Source of the DNA: DASTFY01 sp963813375
Lineage (GTDB): Bacteria > Actinomycetota > Acidimicrobiia > Acidimicrobiales > Ilumatobacteraceae
Direction: 5' to 3'
Assembly: GCA_963813375.1 (NCBI GenBank)
Contig: CAWEYT010000005.1
Coordinates: 114,187 to 178,186 of the forward strand
DNA length: 64,000 nt
In this document: in pieces, positions 17,181 through 26,796 of the stretch
Position numbering within the stretch: position 1 is the first letter of the stretch
Layout of the letters: every line of letters begins with the position of its first letter
Notes under the pieces: model-generated
The model's database searches: none
Told to the model about the DNA's origin: nothing
What the model saw: only the letters and a program-made list of their open reading frames with translations
Translations under genes and position numbers: made by a program

Positions 17181-17227
17181 GTCTCGCGGAGTCTGGTTGC
17201 GGATTCCGCAACGGAGCTCCGCGAGAC
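17181..17227. terminator. long nested hairpin between convergent genes
   Basis: An 11-bp perfect stem (GTCTCGCGGAG with CTCCGCGAGAC) encloses a second 7-bp perfect stem (GTTGCGG, loop ATT, CCGCAAC) separated by a small internal loop. It sits between the ends of pdtaS and the minus-strand lipoprotein gene. With no U-run it would be an I-shaped bidirectional terminator; a regulatory RNA element is less likely but possible. Confidence 0.7.
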
Positions 17228-17292
17228 AGGTCGCACCCGTGGCCACTGTCGATTCGATTCGGTGCCGATGCCCTCGATGTCGATCTTGGCGC

Positions 17293-18071
17293 TCAGCCGT
17301 TGGCGAAGTCGGACGTGGTCCAGATCCGGCGGGCCAGGTAGTCCTGCACGCGGGCGACGTAGTCGTTCGCCGCCGCGGTGTACCAGCGGCCGGAGAACCA
17401 GCGCCCATGCAGCCCCAGGCGTCACCCGCCGCGTACTGCCGGCCCCGCTCCACGGTGTTGAGCCAGGTCTCGGCTCCCTCGAAGCACGACCGCCACACCG
17501 CGTAGGCGATGTCCATGTTGTAGGCCGACGAGGCCACGGCGGTGTCGATGTACGCCCGGAAGTACTGGGTGCGGACCTGCATCAGCCCGATCGACTCCGG
17601 GCACTGGCCGGGCCGCCCATCGGCGCCGATCGGATGGCCGGGCGCGCAGATGCCGGGGTTGGTGGTGAAGTCTCCGGCCGCGTCCTGGTGCCACCACGAT
17701 TCGAGGGCCACCTGGGCCCGCACGAGGTCGGTGGCGATGCCCCATTTGCAGGCCGTCCACTGGATGATCTCGTCGGTGGTCCCGGTGAACGAACCGGTGA
17801 CGCGGTGAGCCAAGGCGAGGTCCGGGTCGGCGGCGGTCGCCCGGCCGGGCGTCTGGTTGAACCGGCTGTTCACCGCCCGCTTCTCCGCCGCGGCGCGCAC
17901 GCGGGTCCGGCAGGTGGCGTCGCTCGGGAGCGCGGCGCCCGGGGGAAGCGTGCGGGACTCGCCGGTCGCCGGGGGGGCCGGTGGCGCCGGGGGCGGGGCA
18001 CAGGCCACCGCCACCAGCAGGAGCAGCCCCGACACGACCGCGATGGCACGCCGGCCTGCGGTGGTGGTCAT
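17293..18071 (-). CDS. lytic transglycosylase-like lipoprotein (frameshifted near C-terminus)
   Basis: ATG 18071 opens a lipoprotein signal peptide with Cys24 (LLLLVAVAC) and a proline-rich linker, then a lysozyme-like fold. The probable catalytic glutamate is in VALESWWHQD (Glu124). SIGLMQVRTQYF and SSAYNMDIAYAVW are typical of SLT-type muramidases. The frame breaks near 17408 (DAWGCM) and resumes as RWFSGRWYTAAANDYVARV, ending at 17293. It likely cleaves peptidoglycan outside the membrane. An alternative ATG five codons upstream (18086) is possible. Confidence 0.75.
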
Positions 18072-18162
18072 CGCCTTGTCTCCCAACTCGCCCGCGCATC
18101 GAGTCCGGTGTCTGTACCCGTCGTTGGCCGGCCGTCAGCCGGTCGTCAAACCGTACCTCGCC

Positions 18163-18459
18163 TCAGACGGCGACGGCCTTCTGGCGAGCGACGTACTCGC
18201 GGCGCAGGACCCGGCGCTCCTCCTCGGAGGTGCCGCCCCAGATGCCGGAGTCCTGGTTCGTGCTCAGGGCGAAGTCGAGGCAGTCGGCCTGGACCGGGCA
18301 CTGCCGGCACACCACCCGGGCGTGCTCGATCTGCACCAGCGCGGCCCCGGTCGTCCCGATGGGGAAGAACAGCTCAGGGTCGGTGTCACGGCACAGCGCC
18401 TCCGAGCGCCATCCGTACTCGGCGTTGGCCAGGGAAATCACGCTTGCGGGCAAGGACAT
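18163..18459 (-). CDS. WhiB family [4Fe-4S] transcription factor (WhiB1-like)
   Basis: The 98-residue protein has the four cluster cysteines at 23, 51, 54 and 60 (C-x27-C-x2-C-x5-C), the beta-turn GIWGG (72-76) and a basic C-terminal DNA-binding tail (RRVLRREYVARQK). WhiB proteins bind sigma factor and sense NO or redox state. Closeness to a pdtaS-like kinase matches whiB1/Rv3220c in mycobacteria. A perfect CRP-type palindrome lies 79 bp upstream. ATG 18459. Confidence 0.92.
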   Translation of the reverse strand: MSLPASVISLANAEYGWRSEALCRDTDPELFFPIGTTGAALVQIEHARVVCRQCPVQADCLDFALSTNQDSGIWGGTSEEERRVLRREYVARQKAVAV

Positions 18460-18537
18460 CGTTCACCGTCTTCAGTGGGCCGTTTCCACGGCGTCCGATG
18501 GGCGTTCACCAGGGCCAGCTCGGGAAGCTGAACGCCT

Positions 18538-18553
18538 TGTGAGACTGTTCACA
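18538..18553. promoter_or_regulatory. perfect CRP/FNR-type site upstream of whiB
   Basis: TGTGA-GACTGT-TCACA matches the canonical CRP consensus TGTGA-N6-TCACA exactly in all ten positions. It lies in the 182-bp divergent region between whiB (minus, start 18459) and the phosphodiesterase gene (plus, start 18642). Mycobacterial whiB1 is a known cAMP-receptor-protein target, which makes a real site likely. Confidence 0.6.
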
Positions 18554-18641
18554 TGGCACGTCCCGACGAATTAGTTGCACTCATCAGGGACCGGCACAAC
18601 GTAGGTCAACGGACCAGACTTGACAAGGGGAGGTGCGAAAG

Positions 18642-19420
18642 ATGTTGGACACACGACGGTCCCACGGTGTGACATGCGTCATCGCCCATCGGGGCGCGTC
18701 CCGCGTCGAGCGGGAGAACACGGTGGCGGCGTTCCGGCGGGCGGCGGAGCTCGGTGCGGGCATGGTCGAGCTGGACGTGCGCCGGAGCGCCGACGGCGTC
18801 TTGGTCGTGCACCACGACGCCCACCTCGAGGACGGCCGGGCGGTGGCCTCGACCCCGTCGGCCGACCTCCCGGCCTGGGTGCCGACGCTCGATGCCGCGC
18901 TCGACGCCTGCGCCGGCATGGCGGTGAACGTCGAGATCAAGAACGACCCCTCGGAGCCCGGGTTCGACACCGACCGCACCCTGGCCGACGACGTCGCCGC
19001 CCTCGTCAGCGCCCGGGAGGAGACCGACCGCGTCCTGGTGTCCTCGTTCGACCGGCCGAGCCTCGAGCGCCTGCGGGCCGTGGCCGATCCGCCCATCGCC
19101 GCCGCGTGGCTGGTCGACCGCGCCGCCGGCCGACGTGGTCGACACGCTGGTGGCCGGCGGGTATCAGGCGCTGCACCCGTGGTGGCAGGCCGTCGACGCG
19201 CCGCTGGTGGAGCGTTGCCACGCGCGCCGGGCTGGCGGTGAACGTCTGGACCTGTGACGACCCCGACGCCATGGTCCGGCTGGCCGAGTGGGGTGTCGAC
19301 GGCATCTGCACCAACGTGCCCGACGTCGCCGTCGCCGTCCTCAGGGACTCGAGCGGGAGCACCAGGTCCATGACCTCGGGGCGGTGCTGGAAGCGCAACC
19401 GGCGGGTCTCGCCCAGGTAG
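18642..19420 (+). CDS. glycerophosphodiester phosphodiesterase (two frameshifts)
   Basis: The GDPD TIM barrel is plain: VIAHRGASRVERENTVAAF, MVELDVRRSADGVLVVHHD and, in a later frame, LAVNVWTCDDPDAMVRLAEW and GVDGICTNVPD. It hydrolyses glycerophosphodiesters to glycerol-3-phosphate and an alcohol. Frame changes fall near 19128 and 19215. The ATG at 18642 has a strong GGGGAGG nine bases upstream, better placed than for the in-frame GTG at 18633. No signal peptide is seen, so it is cytoplasmic. The natural stop is probably near 19350; the open frame runs on to 19420 into the convergent kinase. Confidence 0.8.
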
Positions 19421-20265
19421 TCGCCGTCGACCTGGTACGGGAAGGGCCGCGTCGACTCGATGCAGAGCTCGGCCAGGTCGTGGTGCTCGTCGACGGTGGC
19501 GCTCGCCTCGATCGGCCGCCCCCGCAGGGTCCGGGCCAGCGCGCCCAGGAAGGGCCAGGCCCGGAGGCTGCGGAAGGTGATCGCCACCAGGCCGCGATCG
19601 AGCGTGGCGTACGGCGAGAGCTGGAACGGGCGGTTGCCGAGGTAGGTGTACGGGCTGGCGTTGAGCACGACCGTGAAGTAGCCGTCTGGCACGGCCGGCC
19701 CCCGACCCGGCGCCTCGACGCTGAAGTGCGGATGGCGCCGGTCGTAGCGGGAGAACCAGGTGCGCAGGGCGGCATAGATGAAGAGCGGGTGGCCCATCCA
19801 CCGCTTGACCGCGGCCCGCTTCTCGACCTCCCGCACGACCGCGGCGTCGTAGCCCACGCCGGTGTGGAAGCAGAAGTAGCGGCCGTTGACCATGCCGAGG
19901 CCGACCCGGCGGACGTGGCCGTCCTTCAGCGCGGGGACGAGCAGCCGGGCGGCGGCGATCGGGTCGTTGGGCAGGCCGATGCTGCGGGCGAACACGTTGG
20001 TGGAGCCGCCCGGCAGCACGGCCAGCGCGGTGTGGCTGTCCGCGATGCCCGCCGCCACCTCGTTCAGCGTGCCGTCGCCCCCGAACGCCACGACCACGTC
20101 GACACCGCGGCTGGCCGCGTCCTGGGCGAACCGGGTGGCGTGACCCCGCCGGCTGGTCTCCACGATCTGCACGTCGTGGCCCTGCGACAACGCCTGGTGC
20201 ACGACGACGGTGTTGCGGGCCGTGACCGAGGAGGCGAAGGAGTTGACGACGAGGAGCAGCCGCAC
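19006..20265 (-). CDS. diacylglycerol kinase / LCB5-type lipid kinase
   Basis: The protein opens MRLLLVVNSFASSVTARN from GTG 20265 and contains the catalytic GGDGTLNEVAAGI, then LPGGSTNVFARSIGLP and GYFTVVLNASPYTYLG. This is the DAGK_cat family that phosphorylates diacylglycerol or related lipids. The recognisable family sequence ends at about 19330 (RPEVMDLVLPLESL). The open frame continues to 19006 antisense to the phosphodiesterase gene, so a stop has probably been lost by an indel. An upstream in-frame ATG at 20349 overlaps the etfB start codon and is unlikely. Confidence 0.82.
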   Translation of the reverse strand: MRLLLVVNSFASSVTARNTVVVHQALSQGHDVQIVETSRRGHATRFAQDAASRGVDVVVAFGGDGTLNEVAAGIADSHTALAVLPGGSTNVFARSIGLPNDPIAAARLLVPALKDGHVRRVGLGMVNGRYFCFHTGVGYDAAVVREVEKRAAVKRWMGHPLFIYAALRTWFSRYDRRHPHFSVEAPGRGPAVPDGYFTVVLNASPYTYLGNRPFQLSPYATLDRGLVAITFRSLRAWPFLGALARTLRGRPIEASATVDEHHDLAELCIESTRPFPYQVDGDYLGETRRLRFQHRPEVMDLVLPLESLRTATATSGTLVQMPSTPHSASRTMASGSSQVQTFTASPARVATLHQRRVDGLPPRVQRLIPAGHQRVDHVGRRRGRPATRRRWADRPRPAGARGSAGRTRTPGRGRSPPGR

Positions 20266-20347
20266 GAGGCGATCGACGGTACCACCGGCCTGTCTGGCCC
20301 CCTGCTGAATGGCCTGCGTGGTGACCCGTCGGTAACAATGACCGGCC

Positions 20348-21139
20348 ATGAACACCCCTGGTCTTCGTGTAGCCGTCTGCGTCAAGCAGATCCCGGATCC
20401 GGCCGCGCCGGGCGCGCTCGATCCATCGACCAACACCCTCAAGCGGGAGGGGAAGCTCATCCTCGACGAGTCCGACAGCTACGGCGTCGAGATGGCGCTG
20501 CAGCTCGTGGACGCCGCCGGCGGCGGTGAGGTGAGCCTGGTCTCGATGGCGCCCAACGGCGAGACGTCCGGCCTGCGCACCGCCCTGGCCATGGGAGCGG
20601 CCAAGGCCGTGCTGGTGTCCGATCCGGAGCTCCAGGGTTCCGACGCGCTGACGACGGCCAAGGTCCTGGCCAAGGCCATCGAGCGCCTCGATGGTCCGGA
20701 GCTGGTCATCGCGGCCACCGAGTCCACCGACGGCTACACCGGCACCGTGCCCGAGCAGGTGGCGGAGCTGCTCGGCCGGCCCTCGGTCACCTTCGCCAAG
20801 CACGTCGAGGCTGCGGACGGGATGCTCAAGGTCCAGCGCCAGACGGAGGAGGGGTACGACGAGGTCACGTGCCCGCTGCCGGCCGTGGTGTCGGTGACCG
20901 CGGGCGTGGTCGAGCCCCGGTACCCGAGCTTCAAGGGGATCATGGCCGCCAAGTCCAAGCCGGTCGACCAGGTGACGGCGGCCGACCTCGGCGTGACGCC
21001 GGCCGGCTGGGCGGGCGCGGGCCAGAAGATCGTGGACGTGGCCCAGGCCGAGGCCCGCCAGGCGGGCGAGATCGTGGAGGACGACGGCGAGGGGTACGCC
21101 AAGGTCGTCGCCTTCCTGGAGAACCTCAAGGTCATCTGA
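20348..21139 (+). CDS. etfB: electron transfer flavoprotein beta subunit
   Basis: The 263-residue protein begins VAVCVKQIPDP, has an adenine-nucleotide alpha-hydrolase-like fold, and contains the EtfB signature region VEPRYPSFKGIMAAKSKP. With EtfA it takes electrons from acyl-CoA and similar dehydrogenases and passes them to the quinone pool. An acyl-CoA dehydrogenase lies 36 kb away in the same window. ATG 20348 follows a TAACAAT stretch by eight bases, suggesting a very short leader. The gene is intact. Confidence 0.95.
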   Translation: MNTPGLRVAVCVKQIPDPAAPGALDPSTNTLKREGKLILDESDSYGVEMALQLVDAAGGGEVSLVSMAPNGETSGLRTALAMGAAKAVLVSDPELQGSDALTTAKVLAKAIERLDGPELVIAATESTDGYTGTVPEQVAELLGRPSVTFAKHVEAADGMLKVQRQTEEGYDEVTCPLPAVVSVTAGVVEPRYPSFKGIMAAKSKPVDQVTAADLGVTPAGWAGAGQKIVDVAQAEARQAGEIVEDDGEGYAKVVAFLENLKVI

Positions 21140-21161
21140 GCGCAAAGGACGATCGCAAACC

Positions 21162-22137
21162 ATGGCCATCGACACCGTCTGGGTCTTCGCCCAGTCCAAC
21201 GACGGGGTGCCGACCACCGGCACCCTCGAGCTGCTCACCAAGGCGCGTTCGCTCGGCGCCTCGACCGTCGCCGCGTTCCACGCCGGCGGCACCGACGCCG
21301 CCGGAGCGGCCGCCGCCCTCGGCGCGCACGGCGCCACGAAGGTCTACGCCCCGGGCGACCTGGGCGGGAAGCTGCCCGGCCCGGCGGTCTCGGCCGCCAT
21401 GGTCGCAGATCATCGAGGGCGGGGACGCGCCCGGGCTGATCCTGTTCCCCCAGAACTACGAGGGCCGTGACGTGATGGCCCGTCTGTCGGTGAAGCTCGA
21501 CCGCACGGTCCTCACGAACAACACCGACATCACGGTCGACGGGGACAGCGTGAGCGTGACCACGCCCATCTTCGGCGGCAACGTGCTCGTCACCACCACG
21601 TTCACCGCCGAGGGCCCGCACCTGGCCTCGTTCCGCCCGAAGTCGTTCGCGGCGGAGGAGTCCGGCGGCGGTCCGGCCGAGGTGGTCGAGGTCGCCCTCC
21701 CGGACCTGGGCGCCGCGGGCGCCGCCACCATCGACGCCGTCCACGTGGAGGAGTCCACCGGGCCGCGCCTCGACGAGGCCGCGGTCGTCGTGTCCGGTGG
21801 GCGAGGGTTGGGCGAGGCCGCCAACTACCAGCTCATCGAGGACCTGGCCAAGCTCCTCAAGGGTGCTCCCGGCGCTTCGCGGGCCATCGTCGACGCCGGC
21901 TGGGTGCCCTACAGCTACCAGGTGGGCCAGACCGGCAAGGTCGTGAAGCCCACCGTCTACATCGCGGCCGGGATCTCCGGCGCCACGCAGCACATGGTGG
22001 GCATGAAGGGCGCCAAGAACATCATCGCCATCAACAAGGACAAGGAAGCGCCCATCTTCGGCATCGCCGACCTGGGCATCGTCGGCGACGTCCACAAGGT
22101 GCTGCCGAAGCTCATCGAGGCGCTCCAGGCGCGATGA
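21162..22137 (+). CDS. etfA: electron transfer flavoprotein alpha subunit (one frameshift)
   Basis: The first 80 residues (VWVFAQSNDGVPTTGTLELL) and, after a frame change near 21405, IIEGGDAPGLILFPQNYEGR onward form one EtfA. The FAD-binding C-terminal domain is clear: VVSGGRGLGEAANYQLIEDL, VDAGWVPYSYQVGQTGKVVKP, AAGISGATQHMVGMKGAK and IVAINKD-like IIAINKDKEAPIFGIADLG. It starts 22 bases after etfB. Removing one G before CAGATC restores a continuous frame. Confidence 0.93.
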
Positions 22138-22165
22138 GCGCCACGATGAGCACGGCGCGATGAGC
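22134..22165 (+). repeat. triplicated ATGAGC at the etfA stop / oxidase start
   Basis: GATGAGC occurs at 22133, 22145 and 22159. The first overlaps the etfA stop and the third is the start codon of the next gene. As at ccmE-ccmF and ccmG-ccmH, an ATGA coupling junction appears duplicated. Confidence 0.6.
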
Positions 22166-23459
22166 ACTGGGGCCTGGCGCAACTGGGCGGGCAACCAGGT
22201 CGCTCATCCCGTCGCCGTCCACCGGCCGACCAGCGAGCACGACCTCGCCGCCGTCGTCAAGCAGGCGGCGGCCGAGGGCGCGCGGGTCAAGGTCGTCGGC
22301 AGCGGCCACAGCTTCACGGACATCGCCTGCACCGACGGGCACCTCGTCGATCTCGGCGGCTACAACCGGGTGCTCTCGATCGATCCGGAGGCCCGGACGG
22401 CCACCGTGCAGGCGGGTATCCGGCTCGAGGACCTCAACCGTCACCTCGACCTCCGCGGCCTGGCCATGCCCAACCTGGGCGACATCGCCTACCAGACGAT
22501 CTCGGGCGCGGTGTCGACGTCCACCCACGGAACCGGCCGGACGCTGACCGGGCTGGCCGGCCAGATCGCCGCCCTGCGCCTCGTGCTCGGCGACGGCACC
22601 TGCGTCGACTGCTCGCCCGAGGAGGAGTCGGAGCTGTTCCACTGCGCCCGGGTCGGCCTCGGCGCGCTGGGCATCATCTCGACCGTCACGCTCGACGTCG
22701 TGCCGGCCTTCAACCTGGCCGTGGTCGAAGAGCCGATGCGGGTGGACTCGCTGCTGGAGGACCTCGACACGCACGTCGACGGCAACGACCACTTCGAGTT
22801 CTTCTGGGTCCCCCACACCGGCTGGGCGCTGACGAAGCGGAACAACCGCACGGATGAGCCGCTGGCGCCGCGCGGCCGCGTGTCGGAGTGGTGGAACGAC
22901 CGCTTCCTCCAGAACTACGCCTTCGGGGCGCTCTGCCGGGTCGGCCGCCTGCGACCCCAGTGGATCCCCCGGCTGGCCAAGGCGCTGCCGGCCGCCGGCC
23001 GCGTCACCTACGTCGACCAGAGCTACCGCGTGTTCGCCAGTCCCCGGCTCGTGCACTTCTACGAGATGGAGTACGCCGTCCCGCGGGCGGCGGGCGCCGG
23101 AGGCCCTCAACCGGATCCGGCGGTTCGTGGACGACTCCGGCCTGCTCCTCAACTTCCCGGTCGAGGTGCGCTTCACGGCCCCGGACGACATCCCGCTGTC
23201 GACGGCCAGCGAGCGGGAGTCGTGCTACCTCGCCGTCCACGTGTACCAGGGCATGGACTCGGAGCCGTACTTCGACGGGGTCGAAGCCATCGTGACGGAC
23301 CTCGGCGGGCGACCGCACTGGGGCAAGCTCCACACCCAGACCGCGGCCTCGCTGGCCGGGCGGTATCCGCAGTGGGAGCGATTCGTGGCGGTCCGCGACC
23401 GGGTGGACCCCGACCGCCGCTTCGCCAACGCCTACCTGGAGCGGGTGCTGGGACCCTGA
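22160..23459 (+). CDS. FAD-linked ALO-type oxidase (one frameshift)
   Basis: The N-terminal FAD_binding_4 domain has VKVVGSGHSFTDIACTDG and GAVSTSTHGTGRTLTGLAGQ. The C-terminal half matches D-arabinono-1,4-lactone/L-gulonolactone oxidases (HFEFFWVPHTGWALTKRNN; GRPHWGKLHTQTAASLAGRY; DRRFANAYLERVL). The frame changes near 23097 (VPRAAGA to EALNRIRRFVDD). The HWGK motif is characteristic of this group. The substrate is probably an aldonolactone or sugar alcohol; it cannot be decided from sequence. Confidence 0.85.
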
Positions 23460-23478
23460 GCTGTCGGCGGCTGGGCCG

Positions 23479-25029
23479 TCAGGCCGGCTCCCACAGCTGG
23501 GCCTCGAGGTCGCCCCTGAAGTGCAGCGTCTGGTTGTGCGAGTAGGTCGGTGCGAGCCCGGCGATGACCTCGTCGATGTCCTCGACGTTGTCGTGATTGC
23601 GACCGATGACCACCCACACGCGGCCGGTGGGCTCGCTGACGACCTCGTCGATCACCGACGAGTCGAAGGACTCGTACGTCTGGTCGCCGGTCTCGAACGA
23701 TCCCCACGGCCCCGCCGGGTAGACGGACTCCGGCAGCACGGCGTCCGGGTCGAAGCGCCGGTAGTACTCGAAGAAGAGGCGGACCGAGTCGTTGGCGAAC
23801 AGCACGCGGTCGCCCGGCTGCGTGGCCGACAGAACCTTGTCCGTCGTCTCCCGCCAGTCCTCCTCGCCACCGTCGTGGTACCAGTAGGCGACGCCGTACG
23901 CGCTGACCGCCAGCACCACCGCGGCGACGGCCACCCGTTGCCAGCCGGCCGCAGGATTGCGCCGGCCCATGCGCTCCAAGAGGCCGCTGACGCCGAGCGC
24001 CTCGTAGATGGCGAGGCCGGGCAGGCAGAAGAGGAGGTACCGGCCGATGACCAGCGGCGGTGACACCGGGCTCGTCACGGCCAGCAGCAGACCGGGCAGC
24101 GCGGCCCAGAGGATGAGCACGCCGTGCGCCCAGGCCTCACGGCTGTGGAGACCCTGCTTCCAGACCCGGACCGTGATCTGCAGCGCCAGCAGGCCGAGCA
24201 CCAGCGTGAGCAGCACGCCGACGACACCGGCGCGGCCGGTCATCGTGAAGAGCACGTCCCGGAAGGCGCCGAGGCGGAAGCCGCTCAGCGGCATGCCTTC
24301 GTCGTGCGTGGCGATGAGGTACGCCATCGGCAGCGAGGCCAGCACGATGAGCCCCGACGCCAGGACCCGCCGCTTCACCAGGCGCTGGTCGGGCGGGAGG
24401 AACCACAGCGATCCCACAAGTGCGGCCAGCAGCAGCAGCCCGACGATGTGGGAGTAGGCCAGCAGGACGCCCGCGCCCCAGAAGGACACGATCGTCCAGC
24501 GCCTCGGCTGCTCGACGTCGAGGACGAAGAACAACGTGGCCAGGGTGGCCAGCAGCATCGACAGGGCGTACGTCCTGGCGTTCTGCGCGTAGCCGGCGAC
24601 GCTGCCGTTCACCACGATGAGGGCGCCGGCCAGCACGGCCACCCGCGGTGACAGCAGCCGCCAGGCGACCGCGGCGACCGCGGGCACGAGCGCGGCCATC
24701 GCGAGGACCGACACCGACCGGAGCGCGGCCTCGCCGTCGCCGAAGATGGCGACGAACCGCAACAGCGCGGCGTGCAGGGCTCCGTTGGCCTCGTGCTCGA
24801 TCGAGAAGCTGAGGAGGTCGCCCCACGGCCGCAGCACGGTCGAGGCGGTGAACGCCTCGTCACGGTAGAGGCTCTTGGTCCCGAGCTCCCACGTCCACAG
24901 GATCGCCCCGGCGATGGTGAGCAGGCCGATGAGGACGAGGCTGCGGGTGCGCTCCGCGGGGCTGGTGGCGGCGGGGCCGGCGCCCTGCTCGGGCGCGGCG
25001 ACGCTGTCGTCGAGGGTCGAGGAGCTCAT
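23479..25029 (-). CDS. GT39-like membrane glycosyltransferase
   Basis: This 516-residue polytopic protein has about ten hydrophobic helices. Its first extracytoplasmic loop contains LGTKSLYRDEAFTASTVL, the acidic DE pair of GT-C (PMT/ArnT-like) enzymes that use polyprenyl-phosphate sugars. A soluble C-terminal domain ends EAQLWEPA. Its ATG overlaps the stop of the upstream GT2 gene, a probable supplier of polyprenyl-phosphate sugar. Convergent with the ALO-type oxidase, 19 bases apart. Confidence 0.8.
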   Translation of the reverse strand: MSSSTLDDSVAAPEQGAGPAATSPAERTRSLVLIGLLTIAGAILWTWELGTKSLYRDEAFTASTVLRPWGDLLSFSIEHEANGALHAALLRFVAIFGDGEAALRSVSVLAMAALVPAVAAVAWRLLSPRVAVLAGALIVVNGSVAGYAQNARTYALSMLLATLATLFFVLDVEQPRRWTIVSFWGAGVLLAYSHIVGLLLLAALVGSLWFLPPDQRLVKRRVLASGLIVLASLPMAYLIATHDEGMPLSGFRLGAFRDVLFTMTGRAGVVGVLLTLVLGLLALQITVRVWKQGLHSREAWAHGVLILWAALPGLLLAVTSPVSPPLVIGRYLLFCLPGLAIYEALGVSGLLERMGRRNPAAGWQRVAVAAVVLAVSAYGVAYWYHDGGEEDWRETTDKVLSATQPGDRVLFANDSVRLFFEYYRRFDPDAVLPESVYPAGPWGSFETGDQTYESFDSSVIDEVVSEPTGRVWVVIGRNHDNVEDIDEVIAGLAPTYSHNQTLHFRGDLEAQLWEPA

Positions 25030-26283
25030 CGCGCCGGGCCGGCCTCTGACGTTGTGGCTGCCGTCGTGGCCGTGTCCGATTCGACGAGGCGGAGACGCTC
25101 GTCGACCTGCGCGACCTGCCGGAGGACGCGGGACTCGATGTGGAAGAGGTCCTCGAAGTATCGCTTGGCCTGCGCCGCCAGCACCCCGAGGCTCACGAGC
25201 TGGACGGCCACCACGAAGGTGAGGCCGCCGATGATGAACGAGTGCGGGCGCTGCGCCCAGGCGTCGGCGAAGGCGTCGGTGAGCCGCGCGTCGAAGTTGC
25301 TGCCGCTGGCGTCCCCGTAGCCCTGCACGACCGTCCAGGCCAGCGCGCCCAGGCTGTAGACGGAGATGGCGAGGAGGATGAGGCCGGGCACGAGGAAGAA
25401 GGTGATCGGCCGGAAGAGGAAGCTGGAGAACATGAGCAGCTTGGAGGTGCTGCTCACCTTCAGCGACACCTTGCGGGCGTTCATGCGCTCGGCCTGCCCG
25501 GTCCAGTCGAGGTGGGCGGGGATCTCGATGACCCTGGCGCGGAGGATCTGCGCCTTGTAGAGGATCTCCGTGTTGATCTCGGGGCCCATCGACTTCAGGT
25601 TCAGGCCGCGGATGAACGGACCGTCGTAGGCGCGCACGAGCCCGGTGACGGTCGAGACCTCGTGCTGGGAGCTGGCGGCCAACAGCTTGTTGACGCTCTT
25701 GCTCATCATCTTGCGGTTCCAGGGCAGACCCGAGTTGCGCCCGCCCTTCATGTACGGCGAGGCCACGCAGATGCGGGCGTGCTGTTCGCGCAGCGCTTCG
25801 ACCAGACGCTCGATGTGGTCGGGCGAGTAGGTCAGGTCGCTGTCGAACGTGACGACGTAGTCGCCCTTCGACTGGCTGATGCCGTAGCGCAGCGCCTGGC
25901 CGAGACGGAAGTTGACCGGGTGACGCAGGACCCGCACCTCGGGCCTGGTGCTGGCGAACGCCTCGGCGATGGCCGGCGTCTCGTCCGTCGATCCGTCGTC
26001 GACGACGATGAGCTCGAACCGGTACCGGTCCGAGAGGTCCTGGAGGTAGCGCGTACAGGGTCGTGAGGGACCCCATGATCATGAGAGCCTCGTTGTACGC
26101 GGGGACGACGATCGACAGCAGCGGCAGCACCGCCGGCTCGACCTGTCCCGCCAGACCTGCCGGCGACTCCGGGACCTCGGGAACGACGTCGAACGCGCCG
26201 CCGTCGAGTCCTCCCGACGTGTCGAGTGCGGTCACACCGCCCTCCACCAAGCCGACGTGGTCATCCACCACGCGCCCGCCCAT
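25026..26283 (-). CDS. GT2 polyprenyl-phosphate glycosyltransferase (one frameshift)
   Basis: An N-terminal extension of about 50 residues leads into LSIVVPAYNEALMI. After a frame change near 26055 the fold continues with LIVVDDGSTDE, VVTFDSDLTYSPDHIERL (DxD) and GLPWNRKMMSKSVNKLL. Two C-terminal membrane helices and a short cytoplasmic tail follow. This is the DPM1/GtrB-like group that transfers a sugar from NDP-sugar to polyprenyl phosphate. It is coupled by ATGA overlap to the GT39-like gene, forming a donor-transfer pair. Confidence 0.85.
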
Positions 26284-26796
26284 GTCACATCACCCGCTCT
26301 CATCCGTCCGCTTGCCTCGACCTCGGCCGACCGCGCCGGCGACCTGCCGTACCCGCACCTCTGGTCTCCCGGGATCATAGTGATGGGGTCCTCCGATGGG
26401 AACGGGACGCGCGGCATCGAACACCACGCTGCGTGCCGCCGCAGAGGGTGGCGCTCGAACCGGCCGGCGCGAGGTCGAGCGACGGGGCTCGGGCCGGGTG
26501 CACGCTCGCGACGCGCCGTCCCACAGCCGTCTACCAGGAGCGGAGCGGCATCGAGGCGGCGCGTCGCGTCGCAGGCCACGGCGGGGCGAGGGTGCGCGGC
26601 GGCGGTGACGTCGCCATCGGGACGCGCCGGCGGGCGCGGACGACCACCACCGCGGAGCGTCGCCCGACCACGCTCGGTCGCTCTCGATCCACGCCGTTGG
26701 CGGTGGTACCTCCGGAGGTCAGGCGGTAGGGTGCCGCCGTCGGGCGGACGCTGAAGGACCAATACGTCGGTGAACGAAGGCGGGAGGTCGTCCGCA
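26284..26796. other. 513-bp divergent intergenic region
   Basis: No coding sequence is supported here. On the minus strand TTCCCA-N17-TATGAT (-10 at 26374-26379) is a plausible promoter about 90 bp upstream of the GT2 gene. ACCTCCGGAGGT (26708-26719) is a 12-bp perfect palindrome, and GGAGG at 26783 is the ribosome binding site of the beta-helix gene. Confidence 0.5.

Noticed and set aside
18620..18625. A perfect TTGACA -35 box before the phosphodiesterase gene
   Set aside because: A -10 box at 17-bp spacing would fall inside the coding sequence (ATG 18642), and GGGGAGG immediately after it is clearly the ribosome binding site.
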